Source: Chlorobiaceae bacterium
GTDB lineage: Bacteria > Bacteroidota > Chlorobiia > Chlorobiales > Chlorobiaceae
Direction: 5' to 3'
Length of the DNA stretch: 5,862 bases
Assembly: GCA_013336025.1 (NCBI GenBank)
Contig: JAAXUM010000123.1
Location: forward strand, 1 to 5,862
Of this stretch, positions 1-5,862 are shown one piece after another. Under the pieces are notes generated by a model. It did not search any database and was not told the DNA's origin. It saw only the letters and a list, made by a program, of their open reading frames with translations. Both the position numbers and the translations under genes were made by a program. Every line of letters starts with the position of its first letter. Within the stretch, counting starts at the first letter, position 1.

Positions 1-119
1 TAAAGATTTACAACCTTGAGTTTTAAATTTCATTCTTTTGCGAGAGCAATTCCTGTTTGATCCATAACTTTTATATCATTTTTTATCACACTTTCATAAC
101 TCGCATGTTCTATAAGTCG
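1..119 (-). pseudogene. pyrH: UMP kinase (PyrH) C-terminal fragment with an in-frame TGA, open at the window edge
   Basis: Read on the minus strand from about 119, this frame gives RLIEHASYESVIKNDIKVMD, then QTGIALAKE, a TGA at 30-32, and NLKLKVVNL to the window edge. From memory it aligns without gaps to the C-terminal part of bacterial UMP kinase (E. coli stretch YSEVLEKELKVMD, then LAAFTLARDHKLPIRVFNM). The KVMD motif, the small-residue helix with LA(R/K)(D/E) and the final V-x-N-hydrophobic strand all fall in place, on both sides of the TGA. PyrH phosphorylates UMP to UDP in pyrimidine synthesis. No N-terminal or kinase core is present, because the sequence upstream of about 119 is RND pump. 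GC is 31 of 109 bases, far below the neighbouring genes. It is either a foreign fragment joined here or a decayed gene. If the donor reads UGA as sense (glycine would fit), the frame is not broken. Identification rests on one short motif-rich stretch. Confidence 0.6.
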
Positions 120-1861
120 GTCTCCTGAAGTTTTGTACCGGGCTCAAACTCCATCATAACAGAAAACTCTCCCCGATCAGAAACCGAGATAAACTCTCCG
201 CCGATAAAACCCAGAAAAAGAAGAGCAAACGATGAAAAAAGAAGCAGTGTCGACAGAAGAATCACTTTTTTCGAATTCTCAAGGCTCCAGCCAAGCATGA
301 CAAGATACCAATCTCTGAAACGCTGGAAATAGCGTTCAAAAGCCAGAGCGAAAGAGGAAAAAGGATTATCCGCAACAAGTTTTTCAGCTTTTGAAAATCG
401 TGAAGCAAGCAGAGGCGTAACGGTAAAGGAGACAAAAAGACTGACAAGCGTGGATATGACCATCACAACGGCAAACTCCCTGAGAATATTGCCGACAAGA
501 CCGCTGACAAGCGACAGTGGCAGAAAAACAACCACATCAACCATCGTGATGGAAAGTGCGGTAAACCCGATCTCGTTTCGACCGTTCAATGCAGCCGATC
601 CGGGCTCTTCACCCTGTTCAAGGTGGCGATAGATATTTTCAAGAACAACAATGGAGTCATCAACCAGAATTCCCACTACAAGGGAGAGCGAAAGCAGCGT
701 CATGAGGTTCAGCGAAAACCCGAAAAGGTACATCCCGATAAAGGTCGTGACAAGCGAAGTCGGGATCGATACAAGCACAATCAGAGAATTTCTGAGACTG
801 TGCAGAAAAAGCAGCATGACAAGTGCAACCAGCACTACTGCAAGCAGAAGATCGTGCTGGACAGCCGTAACCGCTTCAAGCGTAAAGGTTGAAGCGTCCT
901 GTGCAATATCAAACGAAACCCCTTCTGCCTTGTAAAGTTTTTCAAGCTTTAACAACTCCTGGCGCACAAGACGACTGACCGCCACGGTATTGCCGTCGCT
1001 CTGCTTCATGATAATGATACCGACAGCGCTTTTCCCGTTTAGTCTCGTCAGGGTCGTTATCTCCCTGAACCCGTCCTCTACATCGGCAACATCCCTGAGA
1101 TGCACAACGCGGCCATCTCCGGATGAACTGATAACCAGATTGCGCAATTCATCAAGGGTTGCATATTTTCCTGCAAGACGAACCACAAACTGGCGATCGC
1201 TGTCATTGATCTTTCCTGTAGGAAAATCAAGGTTTGAGCGCTCGATTTCACGCAGAATATCAGCAACCGTGAGGTTGTATCCCTGCAAACGATCAAGATC
1301 AAGGTTTACGCGTATCTCCCGTTCCCGACCACCAAGCAGATAGACCTGGCCAACTCCGTCTATCCTTGAAAGCACCGGCTTGATATCATCTTTCAGGCGC
1401 TGGTAGAACTCACTGTCAGACAAAAGAGAGGTTGCTCCGATACGTAAAACAGGGACCTCGTCAAGGGCAAATTTGCTGATCACCGGTTCTTTGGCTTCAT
1501 CGGGCAAAAAGCCTCTGATTTCATTGACTTTGCGCTGGGCGTCCTGCAAAGACTTGTCAATATCGGCTGAGTTCGAAAACTCGATCGTGACGGACGAAAG
1601 GCCTTCGGATGAGGCCGATGAGATACTCTCTATTTTTTCAATTGCTGAAACAGCCTCTTCTACAGGCTTGGTAATCGATGTCTCCACTTCACCTGGTGAT
1701 GCTCCCGGATACTGCACCGAAATTGAAACGACAGGAGGTGTCATCTTCGGCAACAACTCATACTGCAACTGCTGGTAACTGAAAAAACCGAGAATGCCAA
1801 GCACCGAAAAAACAACAACAACGAGACTTGCCCGCTTGATGGAAAGTTCGGTAAGCGTCAT
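110..1861 (-). CDS. RND efflux pump inner-membrane subunit, truncated to its N-terminal half
   Basis: Proton-driven RND transporter of the AcrB/HAE1-like superfamily, which moves substrates from periplasm or inner membrane out through an adaptor and outer-membrane channel. The start MTLTELSIKRAS is the usual N-terminal cytoplasmic helix. TM1 is at about residues 11-29, followed by the first periplasmic porter region (about 30-332), including YPGASPGEVE at 51-60. A block of membrane helices spans about 335-488. The TM4 proton-relay pair D401-D402 lies in GILVDDSIVVLENI. TM7 is at about 533-554. The protein then reads GGEFISVSDRGEFSV and GTKLQETDL and stops with TAG at residue 583. Family members run to roughly 1000-1050 residues, so the second porter domain and TM8-TM12 are missing. 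The gene overlaps the adaptor stop by ATGA, and AAAGGA at 1870-1875 sits 8 bases upstream of ATG. Only low-GC sequence unlike an RND gene follows the stop. The product as written would not be functional. Substrate cannot be told. Confidence 0.93.
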   Translation of the reverse strand: MTLTELSIKRASLVVVVFSVLGILGFFSYQQLQYELLPKMTPPVVSISVQYPGASPGEVETSITKPVEEAVSAIEKIESISSASSEGLSSVTIEFSNSADIDKSLQDAQRKVNEIRGFLPDEAKEPVISKFALDEVPVLRIGATSLLSDSEFYQRLKDDIKPVLSRIDGVGQVYLLGGREREIRVNLDLDRLQGYNLTVADILREIERSNLDFPTGKINDSDRQFVVRLAGKYATLDELRNLVISSSGDGRVVHLRDVADVEDGFREITTLTRLNGKSAVGIIIMKQSDGNTVAVSRLVRQELLKLEKLYKAEGVSFDIAQDASTFTLEAVTAVQHDLLLAVVLVALVMLLFLHSLRNSLIVLVSIPTSLVTTFIGMYLFGFSLNLMTLLSLSLVVGILVDDSIVVLENIYRHLEQGEEPGSAALNGRNEIGFTALSITMVDVVVFLPLSLVSGLVGNILREFAVVMVISTLVSLFVSFTVTPLLASRFSKAEKLVADNPFSSFALAFERYFQRFRDWYLVMLGWSLENSKKVILLSTLLLFSSFALLFLGFIGGEFISVSDRGEFSVMMEFEPGTKLQETDL

Positions 1862-2949
1862 TTTTCTGATCCTTTACCGGTTTGACGAAGAACGACAACT
1901 CTCATGCCGTCATGCAGCTCATTCTGACCACTTGTGACCACACTGTCGCCAGGAACCAGCCCTGAAAGCACTTCGAGAGATGTCCCGTAACTGCTTCCCG
2001 CAACGATACTTCGCATCCTGGCCGTACCCCGGTTAACCACAAACACCTGTGGTTTGAGAATGCTCCCTGCAAGAGCCTCTCTTGGAATAACAACCGACTC
2101 TCTCGGCACCGCACCGAACGCTGATACTCTGACAAACATACCTGCCCGGAAAGGAGTTTCATCCGGATTGTCCATTCGCGCTTCAGCCTCAAAGGTATGC
2201 TCACGGCCTGCTTTGCCGCTGAGAGAGAAAAGAGTGGATGAAAATTTTCTGCCGGGATAAAGATCGCTCGTCACCTGAAGCAGAGATCCGGAAGAAACCA
2301 TGAGCACCTGTTTTTCCGAGAGATAAAACCTGATTTTGAGTCTTGACAGATCAACAACATTGGCAACTTTCACTCCCGCCTGCACCATCTCACCCTCTTC
2401 AACAAGTCTTGCTGTAACCATTCCGGAAACAGGGGTTTTGATCCTTGTGTCCCGGTACTTTCTTTCTGCTGTTATCAAATCAGCTTCCGCATCATCAAGC
2501 TTGAGTTTCAGGGGCTCAACACTGCCAAGAGCTACGGCTCCCTCTTTATAAAGATTTGCAAAGCGCTCGTAATCCCTCTTTGCCTGAACACAGGCGAGAC
2601 GAGCCTTGCGTTCCGCCGAGGCCTGCAATTCATCATCAACCTGAAAAAGCACTGCTCCGGCCTGTTTTTTTTCTCCAACCTCCACATAAGCCTTTCGTAT
2701 TATGCCGCTTGTTTCAGAGAATACCTCCACATCTCTGACCGCTTCAACACTCCCTGTAACATTGAAACTGTCACGTACTGAAGCAACTCTGACGATTTCA
2801 GCCATGACAGGAAAATTTCCGGAATAACCACTCTCCTTCTTACTGCTCTTATGACCTGACTGCATCCACCAGAACAGCAGGGAAACTACTGCCAGAAGCA
2901 GCAGAACACTCCAGATCTTCGTCTGTTTCATAATCTCAACCATTGTCAT
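1858..2949 (-). CDS. RND efflux periplasmic adaptor (membrane fusion protein, HlyD/AcrA-like)
   Basis: Periplasmic adaptor that links an RND pump to an outer-membrane channel. Residues about 12-29 form a hydrophobic signal or membrane anchor (WSVLLLLAVVSLLFWW) preceded by lysines. There is no Cys just after it, so a lipoprotein is unlikely. The first lipoyl half is at about 72-106 (VEVFSETSGIIRKAYVEVGE). A short alpha-helical hairpin, rich in Ala, Lys and Glu, spans about 107-167. The second lipoyl half is at about 168-200, with IKTPVSGMV. A beta-barrel domain follows at about 203-280, with FRAGMFVRV at 267-275. A membrane-proximal domain begins near VVIPREAL (286-293). At 363 residues it is of normal size and intact. 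Two starts are possible: ATG at 2949 or ATG at 2931 (MKQTKIWSV), which gives a more typical signal sequence. Neither has a clear Shine-Dalgarno site. It overlaps the RND gene by 4 bases and follows a terminator, so it is probably the first gene of its operon. Confidence 0.93.
   Translation of the reverse strand: MTMVEIMKQTKIWSVLLLLAVVSLLFWWMQSGHKSSKKESGYSGNFPVMAEIVRVASVRDSFNVTGSVEAVRDVEVFSETSGIIRKAYVEVGEKKQAGAVLFQVDDELQASAERKARLACVQAKRDYERFANLYKEGAVALGSVEPLKLKLDDAEADLITAERKYRDTRIKTPVSGMVTARLVEEGEMVQAGVKVANVVDLSRLKIRFYLSEKQVLMVSSGSLLQVTSDLYPGRKFSSTLFSLSGKAGREHTFEAEARMDNPDETPFRAGMFVRVSAFGAVPRESVVIPREALAGSILKPQVFVVNRGTARMRSIVAGSSYGTSLEVLSGLVPGDSVVTSGQNELHDGMRVVVLRQTGKGSEK
1870..1875 (-). promoter_or_regulatory. 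Shine-Dalgarno site of the RND pump gene
   Basis: Minus-strand AAAGGA lies inside the last codons of the adaptor gene, 8 bases before the ATG at 1861-1859. With the ATGA start/stop overlap it supports this start and translational coupling of adaptor and pump. Confidence 0.7.
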
Positions 2950-2971
2950 ATTGCAGACTTTTTTTCAGCAT
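2950..2971 (-). other. Short leader before the efflux operon
   Basis: Only about 22 bases separate the terminator T-tract from the first adaptor ATG (40 from the second). I see no convincing promoter here. The nearest -10-like element, TATGCT, sits at 2973-2968 with no good -35 partner, because that place is taken by the terminator. The efflux promoter must overlap the terminator or lie in the 3' end of the PhoU-like gene. Confidence 0.3.
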
Positions 2972-3005
2972 AAAAACAAAAAAAGGCGGGGTACAGGCCC
3001 GCCTT
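2972..3005 (-). terminator. Rho-independent terminator of the phosphate gene group
   Basis: On the minus strand a perfect 8-bp stem, AAGGCGGG pairing with CCCGCCTT (3005-2998 and 2990-2983), encloses a 7-base loop. It runs straight into a T-tract (T7-G-T5, 2984-2972). It starts about 40 bases after the stop of the PhoU-like gene and separates it from the efflux operon. The plus strand has no T-run of that length after the stem, so it looks one-directional. Confidence 0.92.
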
Positions 3006-3046
3006 CTTTCATAAGGAACAACTCAGAGATGCCTGAACAAAAAAAC

Positions 3047-3778
3047 TCAACAGAAGTTTTTTGCAATTGAACAGGAGATATCCGCAGAAGCTTTGACATG
3101 TTCGACAACAGAAAGAATACCTGTCAGATTGGTGATATTCTCATCGGTTACTGATGACTTGATTTTTTTCACCGCAGACTGATAAAGCTCGTCAATCTCC
3201 TTCATCATGCCGAGGGTTTCACTTGCATGCTTTGCATTGCCGCTCACAAAGGCCTCAACCGCCTTCTTGATCATTTCAGCAGTAATGTCTCCCATCGGCT
3301 TCAGGCCATACTCATCCTTATGCAATTCCTGAACATTGGCGAACCTGACATGACCGGTCTTGTCTGCAATATTAAGCGCGTACTGCGCCAGCCTTTCAAG
3401 TTCCTGCAGAATCATGCGCGCATTTTTCACAATTGCGAGCTGATCATTGTCAAGCTGCTGAAACGACAGGTAGGCAAGCGTGAGATACTCAACCTCGAAC
3501 TTCCCTTTCTGGATATACTCTTCATCAAACTGGAATGCAGAGGAGGCAAGGTCAACATTTTGCTTGGTTGATGCCCTGATGCTCAGCATCAGGTTATTTT
3601 CAACGTTGGAAGAGAGCTTGGTCAGCTTCTGCTTGAGCGATTCAAGCTGAACATGAACCGTGCCCGAAGGCTTAATGGAAAGATTGAATTTCAAAGGATC
3701 AATCTTGATCGTAAATGCCTGCGGAATTTCAGTTGTTTTTGGCGAATCGCCAAATAGCTTGCCGAACATTTTTGCCAT
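3047..3778 (-). CDS. PhoU-like protein with eroded metal-binding motifs
   Basis: A 243-residue, largely helical cytoplasmic protein that I read as a divergent PhoU paralog. The first 40 or so residues (MAKMFGKLFGDSPK onward) are not PhoU-like. Two helical repeats follow. The first has LERLAQYALNIAD at about 127-139, matching PhoU's LERIGDLAxxIxE but with Gln where the metal-ligand Asp should be. The second has MKEIDELYQ at about 192-200 and VVEHVKASADI at about 224-234, where the RxxD part of the motif is lost. There is no DDEID-type cluster in repeat one. The next gene upstream is a canonical phoU, so this copy may act as a partner or modulator rather than a metal-binding PhoU; that is inference. 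The ATG at 3778 is chosen because GAGGTG lies 9 bases upstream. An in-frame GTG at 3790 would add four residues but overlaps that site. A strong terminator follows. Confidence 0.8.
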   Translation of the reverse strand: MAKMFGKLFGDSPKTTEIPQAFTIKIDPLKFNLSIKPSGTVHVQLESLKQKLTKLSSNVENNLMLSIRASTKQNVDLASSAFQFDEEYIQKGKFEVEYLTLAYLSFQQLDNDQLAIVKNARMILQELERLAQYALNIADKTGHVRFANVQELHKDEYGLKPMGDITAEMIKKAVEAFVSGNAKHASETLGMMKEIDELYQSAVKKIKSSVTDENITNLTGILSVVEHVKASADISCSIAKNFC

Positions 3779-3909
3779 AGAGTACAACACCTCACTTGTG
3801 TTAAAAAAATGCCGAATGTGTTACGTGCTGTCTAATTTAGCTGAGCAATGAGGTCATATGCAAGTTAAAAAACAAAAAAACCGGTAATACTCTCCACGAC
3901 CTGATTACA
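3779..3909 (-). other. 131-base gap between phoU and the PhoU-like gene, with a T-rich stretch
   Basis: Just after the phoU stop, minus-strand GTAAT (3908-3904) can pair with ATTAC (3888-3884) across a 15-base loop. It is followed by CCGG and a T7-G-T6 run (3880-3867). The stem is too weak for a confident terminator, but the arrangement could attenuate transcription. Further on I see only poor promoter-like matches, such as TTGCAT about 18 bases before TAAATT near 3864-3835. No Pho-box repeat is evident. Confidence 0.35.
3788..3793 (-). promoter_or_regulatory. Shine-Dalgarno site that sets the PhoU-like start
   Basis: Minus-strand GAGGTG stands 9 bases before the ATG at 3778-3776. The upstream GTG at 3790-3788 is part of this site, which argues against its use as a start. 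Confidence 0.75.
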
Positions 3910-4596
3910 TCAATCTTTGAGTGACCTGATCAGCTTTTCAAAAGAGCTCTCGCTGTGGCGCACAATTTCACCGGTTACAAGATAAATCACCTCAATGGCA
4001 ATTCTTGTTGCATGATCGGCCATTCGTTCAATATAGCGGGAGATACTGAGCACGGAAATAAGCTGATCGACATCAGCATCGAGACTTTTCATGATCGTTG
4101 CGACCCTTTTAAAGGCAGCGCTGTGCATCGCGTCAATCTGATCATCCAGAGCGCAGACCTGTTCGGCAAGAACCTTGTCCTTGTTGACAAATGCTTCTAT
4201 TGATTTTTTTGTCATCTCTCCGGCAAGATGACCCATCTCCTCAAAATCAAATCTTTCAAGCATCTCGAGACTGATTTCCGGAATCCGTTCAATGATGTGA
4301 ACGGCCAGATCGCCAATCCGTTCAAGGTCGTCATTGATTTTCATAATCGTGACGATGGTTCTGAGATCTCTTGCTACCGGTTGCTGAAGCGCAAGAAAAG
4401 CGAGGCACCGCTCTTCGATTCTGACCTCGGCGATATCGATTTCATCGTCAACCAGCCTGATCTTTCGCGCCTGAAGCTCGTCCTGATGCTTGACTGCGTG
4501 CAGGGCATCGTAAAAATTACGCAATACCAGATTGGAAAGTTGAACGAGCTCTTCAGACAACTCCTTGATGTATTCATGAACAGGTCTTTCTGACAT
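3910..4596 (-). CDS. phoU: Phosphate signalling/transport regulator PhoU
   Basis: Cytoplasmic PhoU, a peripheral protein that restrains Pst transport and links it to the PhoR-type sensor kinase when phosphate is plentiful. It has two three-helix repeats with the metal-binding motifs intact. Repeat one has DDEID at 50-54 and DDLERIGDLAVHI at 89-101. Repeat two has DDQID at 151-155 and RYIERMADHATRIA at 187-200, followed by the usual EVIYLVTGE. At 228 residues it is close to the family's normal length (E. coli about 240). It begins 19 bases after the pstB stop. No purine-rich Shine-Dalgarno site is visible in that gap, so initiation may rely on ribosomes arriving from pstB. The ATG at 4596 gives an N-terminus (MSERPVHEYIKELSEEL) that fits the family. 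Position directly after pstB is the classic arrangement. Confidence 0.96.
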   Translation of the reverse strand: MSERPVHEYIKELSEELVQLSNLVLRNFYDALHAVKHQDELQARKIRLVDDEIDIAEVRIEERCLAFLALQQPVARDLRTIVTIMKINDDLERIGDLAVHIIERIPEISLEMLERFDFEEMGHLAGEMTKKSIEAFVNKDKVLAEQVCALDDQIDAMHSAAFKRVATIMKSLDADVDQLISVLSISRYIERMADHATRIAIEVIYLVTGEIVRHSESSFEKLIRSLKD

Positions 4597-4615
4597 GGGT
4601 CGAATGATTGTATCG

Positions 4616-5476
4616 TTAGCTGAATCTTCCGGTAATGTAATCTTCTGTCATCTGGTCTTTCGGGTTGGTGAACAACTGTGCCGTTGGCGCGTGCTCAACA
4701 AGAACCCCTTCGTAAAAAAACATTGTGAAATCCGATACACGCGATGCCTGCTGCATGTTGTGTGTCACAATCATAATGGTATAACTGCCCCTGAGCTCCT
4801 GTATAAGATCCTCTATTTTCGCCGTCGCTTTGGGATCAAGCGCTGAGGTCGGTTCGTCGAGGAGAAGAATTTCAGGCTCAACAGCGAGCGTTCTGGCAAC
4901 ACATAACCGCTGCTGCTGACCACCGCTGAGGCCAAGAGCGTTTTTATCGAGCCTGTCGCTCACCTCATCCCAGAGAGCGGCTTTTCTCAGACTTCGCTCA
5001 ACAATTTCAGCAAGGGCTTTCTTGTCCTGAATGCCGTGCAATTTCGGGCCGTAAGCGATATTTTCAAAAATTGATTTCGGAAAAGGATTCGGCTTCTGAA
5101 ACACCATCCCGATTTTTTTTCTCAGCAGCACCTCGTCGGTGAATTTGCCATAAATATCTTCACCGTCAAAAAGCAGACCTCCTGTGGTATGACAGCTTGG
5201 TATAAGATCGTTCATACGATTGATTGAGCGAAGAAAGGTGCTTTTTCCACACCCGCTCGGCCCAATAATAGCTGTCACATATTTCGACAGAATATCGGCA
5301 TTGACTTTCTTTACGGCCTCAAACTCCCCGTAGTAAATCGAAAAGTTTTTTGCTATAACATGGGGAACCCCTCCGTCGGAAACTTTTTTTCTTTCGGGTG
5401 GCAGGTAAATATCACGCGTTGCCTGCGTTTCAGGAGCCTTCGCTGATGTATCCCTTGCATCTGCTGTCATCTGCAT
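4616..5476 (-). CDS. pstB: Phosphate ABC transporter ATP-binding protein PstB
   Basis: Cytoplasmic ATPase that powers phosphate import through PstC-PstA. All ABC motifs are visible: Walker [10 protein letters not shown] (72-80), Q-loop Q127 in [10 protein letters not shown], signature LSGGQQQR (183-190), Walker B ILLLDEP (203-209) with D207 and E208, D-loop SALDP (211-215) and H-loop H239 in THNM. The run RINxMND-type ([10 protein letters not shown]) and FQKPNPFP are typical of PstB. It ends with the usual EDYITGRF. At 286 residues it is longer than E. coli PstB (257) because of a polar N-terminal extension of about 35 residues before the normal start region. Two ATGs compete: at 5476 (only 3 bases after AAGGA) and at 5470 (9 bases after it). 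The second, MTADARDTS, is better placed. It follows pstA by 6 to 12 bases. Confidence 0.98.
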   Translation of the reverse strand: MQMTADARDTSAKAPETQATRDIYLPPERKKVSDGGVPHVIAKNFSIYYGEFEAVKKVNADILSKYVTAIIGPSGCGKSTFLRSINRMNDLIPSCHTTGGLLFDGEDIYGKFTDEVLLRKKIGMVFQKPNPFPKSIFENIAYGPKLHGIQDKKALAEIVERSLRKAALWDEVSDRLDKNALGLSGGQQQRLCVARTLAVEPEILLLDEPTSALDPKATAKIEDLIQELRGSYTIMIVTHNMQQASRVSDFTMFFYEGVLVEHAPTAQLFTNPKDQMTEDYITGRFS

Positions 5477-5479
5477 TTT

Positions 5480-5484
5480 TCCTT
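5480..5484 (-). promoter_or_regulatory. Shine-Dalgarno site of pstB
   Basis: Minus-strand AAGGA overlaps the pstA stop codon (5485-5483). It is 9 bases from the ATG at 5470 but only 3 from the ATG at 5476, favouring the inner start and suggesting coupling of pstB to pstA translation. Confidence 0.65.
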
Positions 5485-5862
5485 AGCCTTTTAATTTTTT
5501 TGATATCCTTGCTCTCAAAAGAATTGCCGACAGATTGAGCATGAGCACAATACTGACCAGCGCAAGAACCATTCCGTACTGTACATGCCTGATTTCACTG
5601 GCCATTTCATGCTCACTGGCAAGGTTATAGATGTTCCACGACAGAGCAGGGGTCGGAGAGGTGAAAACATCAGCAAGTCCAATGGCTGAACCCACACTGA
5701 CGGCTGCTGTAAAAATAATGGGGGCAGTCTCACCGGCAGCCCTGCCGAGACTGATAATGCCGCCGGTGAGAATACCGGGAAGTGCTGCTGGAAGGATCAC
5801 GGTAACAATAGTGTTCCATTTCGTTGAACCAAGGCTCAGTGAGGCCTCCTTGTATGTTTTGG
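5483..5862 (-). CDS. pstA: Phosphate ABC transporter permease PstA, C-terminal part
   Basis: Inner-membrane permease that forms the phosphate channel with PstC. The frame is open to the window edge; the last 125 codons are present and the N-terminal half lies outside. It begins in the cytoplasmic EAA loop that docks on PstB: EASLSLGSTKWNTIV, then ILPAALPGILTGGIISLGRA (partial residues 5-40). RAAGETAPIIFTAA (40-53) is highly characteristic of PstA. A periplasmic stretch with PALSWNIYNLASEH follows (about 71-84). The last membrane helix is YGMVLALVSIVLMLNLSAIL (95-114), and a basic tail ARISKKLKG ends the protein. An apparent start at 5800 is an internal GTG (Val) codon, not the real start. The stop lies 12 or 6 bases before pstB. 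Confidence 0.96.
   Translation of the reverse strand, partial: KTYKEASLSLGSTKWNTIVTVILPAALPGILTGGIISLGRAAGETAPIIFTAAVSVGSAIGLADVFTSPTPALSWNIYNLASEHEMASEIRHVQYGMVLALVSIVLMLNLSAILLRARISKKLKG

Noticed and set aside
1..109. Treating the AT-rich left end as ordinary intergenic DNA after a short RND gene
   Set aside because: A 37-residue gapless match to PyrH, including KVMD and the flanking helix and strand, is hard to get by chance. The stop at 110 also cuts the RND gene in mid-domain.
100..125. A simple frameshift in the RND gene near the stop
   Set aside because: None of the minus-strand frames below 110 gives RND porter-domain sequence. The only sensible frame reads as PyrH.
990..1343. Plus-strand open frame of 117 codons inside the RND gene (others at 1473-1778, 623-935)
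   Set aside because: They are antisense to a clearly conserved transporter, rich in Arg and Ser with no domain or start signal, as expected for shadow frames.
2981..3007. The GGCGGG/CCCGCC hairpin as a bidirectional terminator or a repeat element
   Set aside because: Only the minus strand has a long T-tract after the stem, and no second copy of the hairpin appears in the window.
3900..3916. Small palindrome TGATGTAATCA over the phoU stop as an operator
   Set aside because: A 4-bp arm with a 3-base centre at a stop codon is too short to mean anything alone.
4228..4593. Plus-strand open frame of 121 codons opposite phoU
   Set aside because: It lies wholly antisense to canonical phoU and shows no recognisable motif or plausible ribosome site.
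5483..5800. A stand-alone 105-residue protein starting at 5800
   Set aside because: The codon there is GTG inside a continuous PstA frame whose EAA loop begins further upstream, so it is an internal Val.

Overview
This window is a stretch of bacterial chromosome of medium GC (lines I counted by hand give about 47-53%). Every convincing gene is on the minus strand, so transcription runs from high to low coordinates. It holds the downstream half of a phosphate (Pst) uptake operon followed by a two-gene RND efflux operon. Protein style, the N-terminally extended PstB and the paired PhoU genes are compatible with a Gram-negative bacterium such as a green sulfur bacterium (Chlorobiota). That assignment is inferred from general resemblance, not from a search. 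The adaptor protein does imply an envelope with a periplasm and outer membrane.

Layout from right to left. 5862-5483: C-terminal part of pstA (permease, cut by the window edge). 5476 or 5470 to 4616: pstB (ATPase). 4596-3910: phoU (canonical, both metal-site motifs present). 3778-3047: a second PhoU-like protein whose metal-ligand motifs are eroded. 3005-2972: a strong intrinsic terminator closing the phosphate group. 2949 (or 2931) to 1858: membrane-fusion/periplasmic adaptor. 1861-110: the RND inner-membrane pump, overlapping the adaptor by ATGA but stopping at residue 583, about half the usual family length. pstS and pstC presumably lie beyond the right edge.

The two systems work separately. 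PstA and PstB power high-affinity phosphate import, and PhoU couples the transporter to phosphate signalling. The adaptor and pump would form, with an outer-membrane channel not seen here, a proton-driven tripartite exporter of unknown substrate.

The unusual part is the extreme left end. The last ~110 bases (28% GC, 31 of 109) do not continue the RND gene. In another minus-strand frame they encode a gapless match to the C-terminal region of UMP kinase PyrH (KVMD motif), interrupted by one in-frame TGA at 30-32. The RND homology stops just where the PyrH homology begins. The simplest reading is a chimeric junction (assembly misjoin or recombination) between this genome and an AT-rich one, and the TGA raises the possibility of a donor that reads UGA as an amino acid. 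I see no new multi-gene system in the window. Apart from the junction, the degenerate PhoU paralog is the most biologically interesting item.
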